Below are positions 62,068 to 64,000 of a stretch of 64,000 nt of DNA, piece by piece. This stretch comes from Spiroplasma monobiae MQ-1 (lineage in GTDB: Bacteria > Bacillota_I > Bacilli_A > Mycoplasmatales > Mycoplasmataceae), in contig NZ_CP025543.1 of the NCBI RefSeq assembly GCF_002865545.1, forward strand, positions 434,001 through 498,000, in the 5' to 3' direction. The number at the start of each line of letters is the position of its first letter. The first letter of the stretch is position 1. The translations under genes and the position numbers were made by a program. The notes beneath the pieces were generated by a model. The model had not been told where the DNA came from. It was given only the letters and a program-made list of their open reading frames with translations, and made no database searches.

Positions 62068-62210
62068 TATTCCTATATTTTTAATTATAAAATCAAAAAT
62101 ATATAAATAATTTTTAAAAAATATAATTATATATTTTTATTTAAGAAAAAAAGAAAAGTATTTATAAACTTTTCTTTTTTAAAAAAATATTAAATTAATT
62201 TATTTAAAAA

Positions 62211-62990
62211 TTAATCACAACAAATATATGTTTTTACATAAACAAAGTTAACTTGGAAAGATCCAGTTACACCTCTACTTTTACCCTCTTCTGTTGCATA
62301 AAAAACTGTTGATAATGCAATTCTTGTACCAGGCTCCATAAAAATTAAATCTCTTTGTGTAAAAGGTGTTCCATCAGAAATTTTTGTTGGTAATTTTGGT
62401 GCTCCTAAAGTTTCTGGGTGAACAAATGTTGGATACTCTTTATAATCACCAATTCCTTTTCAAATACTTCATCATAATTGTCAAATAATTTCTTCAACTG
62501 TTCAAACTAGATAAACTAATTCATTTGTAAATCTATTTTCAAAAATTGCTAAATCTAATGATTGATGTGTAATTGTGTAAATATAGTACATTTCTCCATA
62601 GATACCTTTTTCAATACCTGATTCAGTTGGAGCTATTCTAACATTAACATATGTTTTTCCAGCGCCATATTGCCCCATTACATCATCATCATTTAATTCC
62701 CTATTTTCATTTATGTTAAAAGCTGATAAAACTTCAACATCATCAATACCTACATCAATACCAGATGCTTTCTTAATCATGCTTGCAGCATTTCCTCTTG
62801 CTGAAATATAAAAATTATATAAAACATCTTGATAATAGTTATAAGTACGCTCTATTTTAGTTGCATTTAAAGCACTTATATCATACTCTTGATTAACTCT
62901 GTTGTTTACATTTATTATAGTTTGACTTAATGGCAAAATTGCTGATGAAGTCAAAGATAACGATCCAATTAAACTTAATAATTTTAGCAT
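62211..62990 (-). CDS. Exported protein with signal peptide
   Basis: 259 residues. Signal MLKLLSLIGSLSLTSSAILPLSQT lacks a lipobox. The mature part holds NATKIERTYNYYQDVLYNFYI, a GAGKTYVNVRIAPTESGIEKG stretch and a Trp-rich segment (WTVEEIIWQLWWSIWKGIG, all TGA), and ends YICCD, two adjacent Cys that could form a disulfide. Not recognised. Preceded by leader copy 2, so probably co-regulated with the 60591 gene. Confidence 0.8.
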
Positions 62991-63000
62991 AGTATTAAGT

Positions 63001-63043
63001 TTTCCTTTCTTTCAACTACCCACCCTACCAACCTTAATTGATA
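63001..63043 (-). repeat. Shared 43-nt G-rich leader, copy 2
   Basis: Second copy of the leader, ending 10 bp before the start codon at 62990. A TATAAT lies further upstream on the - strand, as for copy 1. Confidence 0.88.
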
Positions 63044-63095
63044 AATATATTTATATATTTAATTATAAGTTTAAAAATGTGTAAAATATTTTTTG

Positions 63096-63144
63096 AAAAA
63101 ATAAAAAATAAACCCCCTTACACTGAGTTATCTCATAAGAGGAT
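63096..63144 (-). terminator. Possible terminator of the last gene
   Basis: On the - strand CCTCTTA-TGAG-ATAA-CTCA-GTG-TAAGGGG folds with a small bulge and is followed by GTTTATTTTTTATTTTTT, an imperfect T tract. Confidence 0.5.
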
Positions 63145-63172
63145 TTATAATAATTAATATATTATTTCAAGT

Positions 63173-64000
63173 TTATTGTTTCTTTACTAAATCAATTTCA
63201 GAAATCATTAACTTAGTTTTATTTATGTTGTATTTTAATTTTATATTAAAAATATGTACAGTATTTCCATCACTTACAGTGTATTCAAAATCATTTATTG
63301 AATTTTTCTTTGTAGAAACACTTATGTTTTTAAATAAATTATTTGCTTCTTGAGTTAAAGCATTAATTTCTTCATTATCTTTATCTGCTCATTGTTTGAA
63401 AACAGAATTACTTTGTTCAACTATTTCTTTTGATTGTTCTAAGAATTTAAAGAATTGTTCTAAAACAGACCCTTCTTTCAATGACCCATCTTCGTTATAA
63501 CCTAAAACTTCAAACATTTTAGAAGGGTTTTCTAATGCTCTTTTTACTGTATCATCTTTTCTTAATCGTTTAATTAATTCACCAATTTCATTAAATTCAA
63601 TTTTTGACTTATTAGTTTTAGTAAAAGAATTAGAGAAGTCATTTATTAATTCTTGTACGCTTTTGTTGGTAATGTATTCATCTCCTCTTGGTTTTGGTTG
63701 ATTGAATCTACTTTCTCCATCACTTGATTTTATTGTGAAATTTGATTCTTTTGAACTGATTTTATTCATAGGAGTTTTTAATATATTCATTATTGAGAAA
63801 CCAAGTTTATCATTATTGTTGTTTCATAAATAACCCATTCAATCATTTTTGAATTTTTCTGTATCTTTATTATTTTTGATTGCATCTATAAATGGTTTTA
63901 TTGTATCTGGCAGCATTGATGTAAATCCGAATAGTAAACTATTTACTAAACCAATCATTTTGCCACCATTTTCATTGCCAAGACCAGAATTCACATAACT
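63173..64000 (-). CDS. Probable surface/exported protein (5' end beyond window)
   Basis: At least 275 residues, with its start beyond the right edge. Visible are NSGLGNENGGKMIGLVNSLLFGFTSMLPDTIKPFID, then Asn/Lys/Ser-rich sequence and a C-terminal beta-like stretch (FEYTVSDGNTVHIFNIKLKYNINK). The style and neighbourhood match spiroplasma lipoproteins, but the signal peptide cannot be seen. Confidence 0.7.

Noticed and set aside
1-64000. tRNA, rRNA, tmRNA or insertion sequence
   Set aside because: Reading the intergenic regions I found no cloverleaf with a GGTTCGAAT-type arm, no rRNA-like GC-rich block and no transposase motif or terminal repeats.

Overview
The window is AT-rich DNA from a wall-less bacterium that reads TGA as tryptophan (genetic code 4). 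Nearly every long gene here has in-frame TGA codons where the family expects Trp, so genes that look broken at TGA are intact. Lipoproteins with spiralin-like signal peptides, Lys-rich conserved hypotheticals, and a Firmicute-derived gene order lacking amino-acid and wall synthesis point to the Spiroplasma/Mesoplasma-Entomoplasma group, most likely Spiroplasma. The genus is an inference. I saw no rRNA, tRNA, transposase, prophage or CRISPR array.

From 1 to 40.8 kb most genes are on the + strand. In order: the end of a PTS sugar permease, coaBC (-), rpsU, ruvAB, an S66-peptidase-like protein, a Pr6Pr membrane protein, two tandem lipoproteins and yqeGH. Next is a surface GH85 endo-beta-N-acetylglucosaminidase followed by an ABC exporter-type pair and a ROK sugar kinase. 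After that come a spiralin-like lipoprotein with four 258-bp Ig-like repeats, transketolase, an MBL-fold protein, plsY (-), ribF, nfo, and the cluster nusB-xseA-xseB-dxs-tlyA. That cluster keeps the order found in Bacillus but is interrupted by nagB and two membrane genes. dinB and a SprT-like gene follow.

From 40.8 kb to the end almost everything is on the - strand: two SDR proteins (one beside a MerR regulator), a secreted polysaccharide deacetylase, coaE, several membrane or helical hypotheticals, ogt, holA and rpsT (+). Then come a ComEC channel with a probable ComEA-like partner, valS under a T-box riboswitch, an operon of membrane proteins including a second Pr6Pr protein, and three exported proteins. 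Two of these last three share an identical 43-nt leader.

Three points stand out. (1) A complete ComEC with an overlapping ComEA-like gene implies DNA-uptake capacity. (2) The GH85 lipoprotein, sugar kinase, nagB-like gene and PTS suggest harvest of host glycans. (3) Several enzymes lack a key catalytic residue (CoaC Cys, EIIB Cys, an MBL Asp, the RibF adenylyltransferase motif, the S66 His, SDR Tyr/Lys), suggesting repurposing or erosion. Regulatory structure includes two perfect palindromes, the T-box, and a G-rich leader able in principle to form a two-tier quadruplex.
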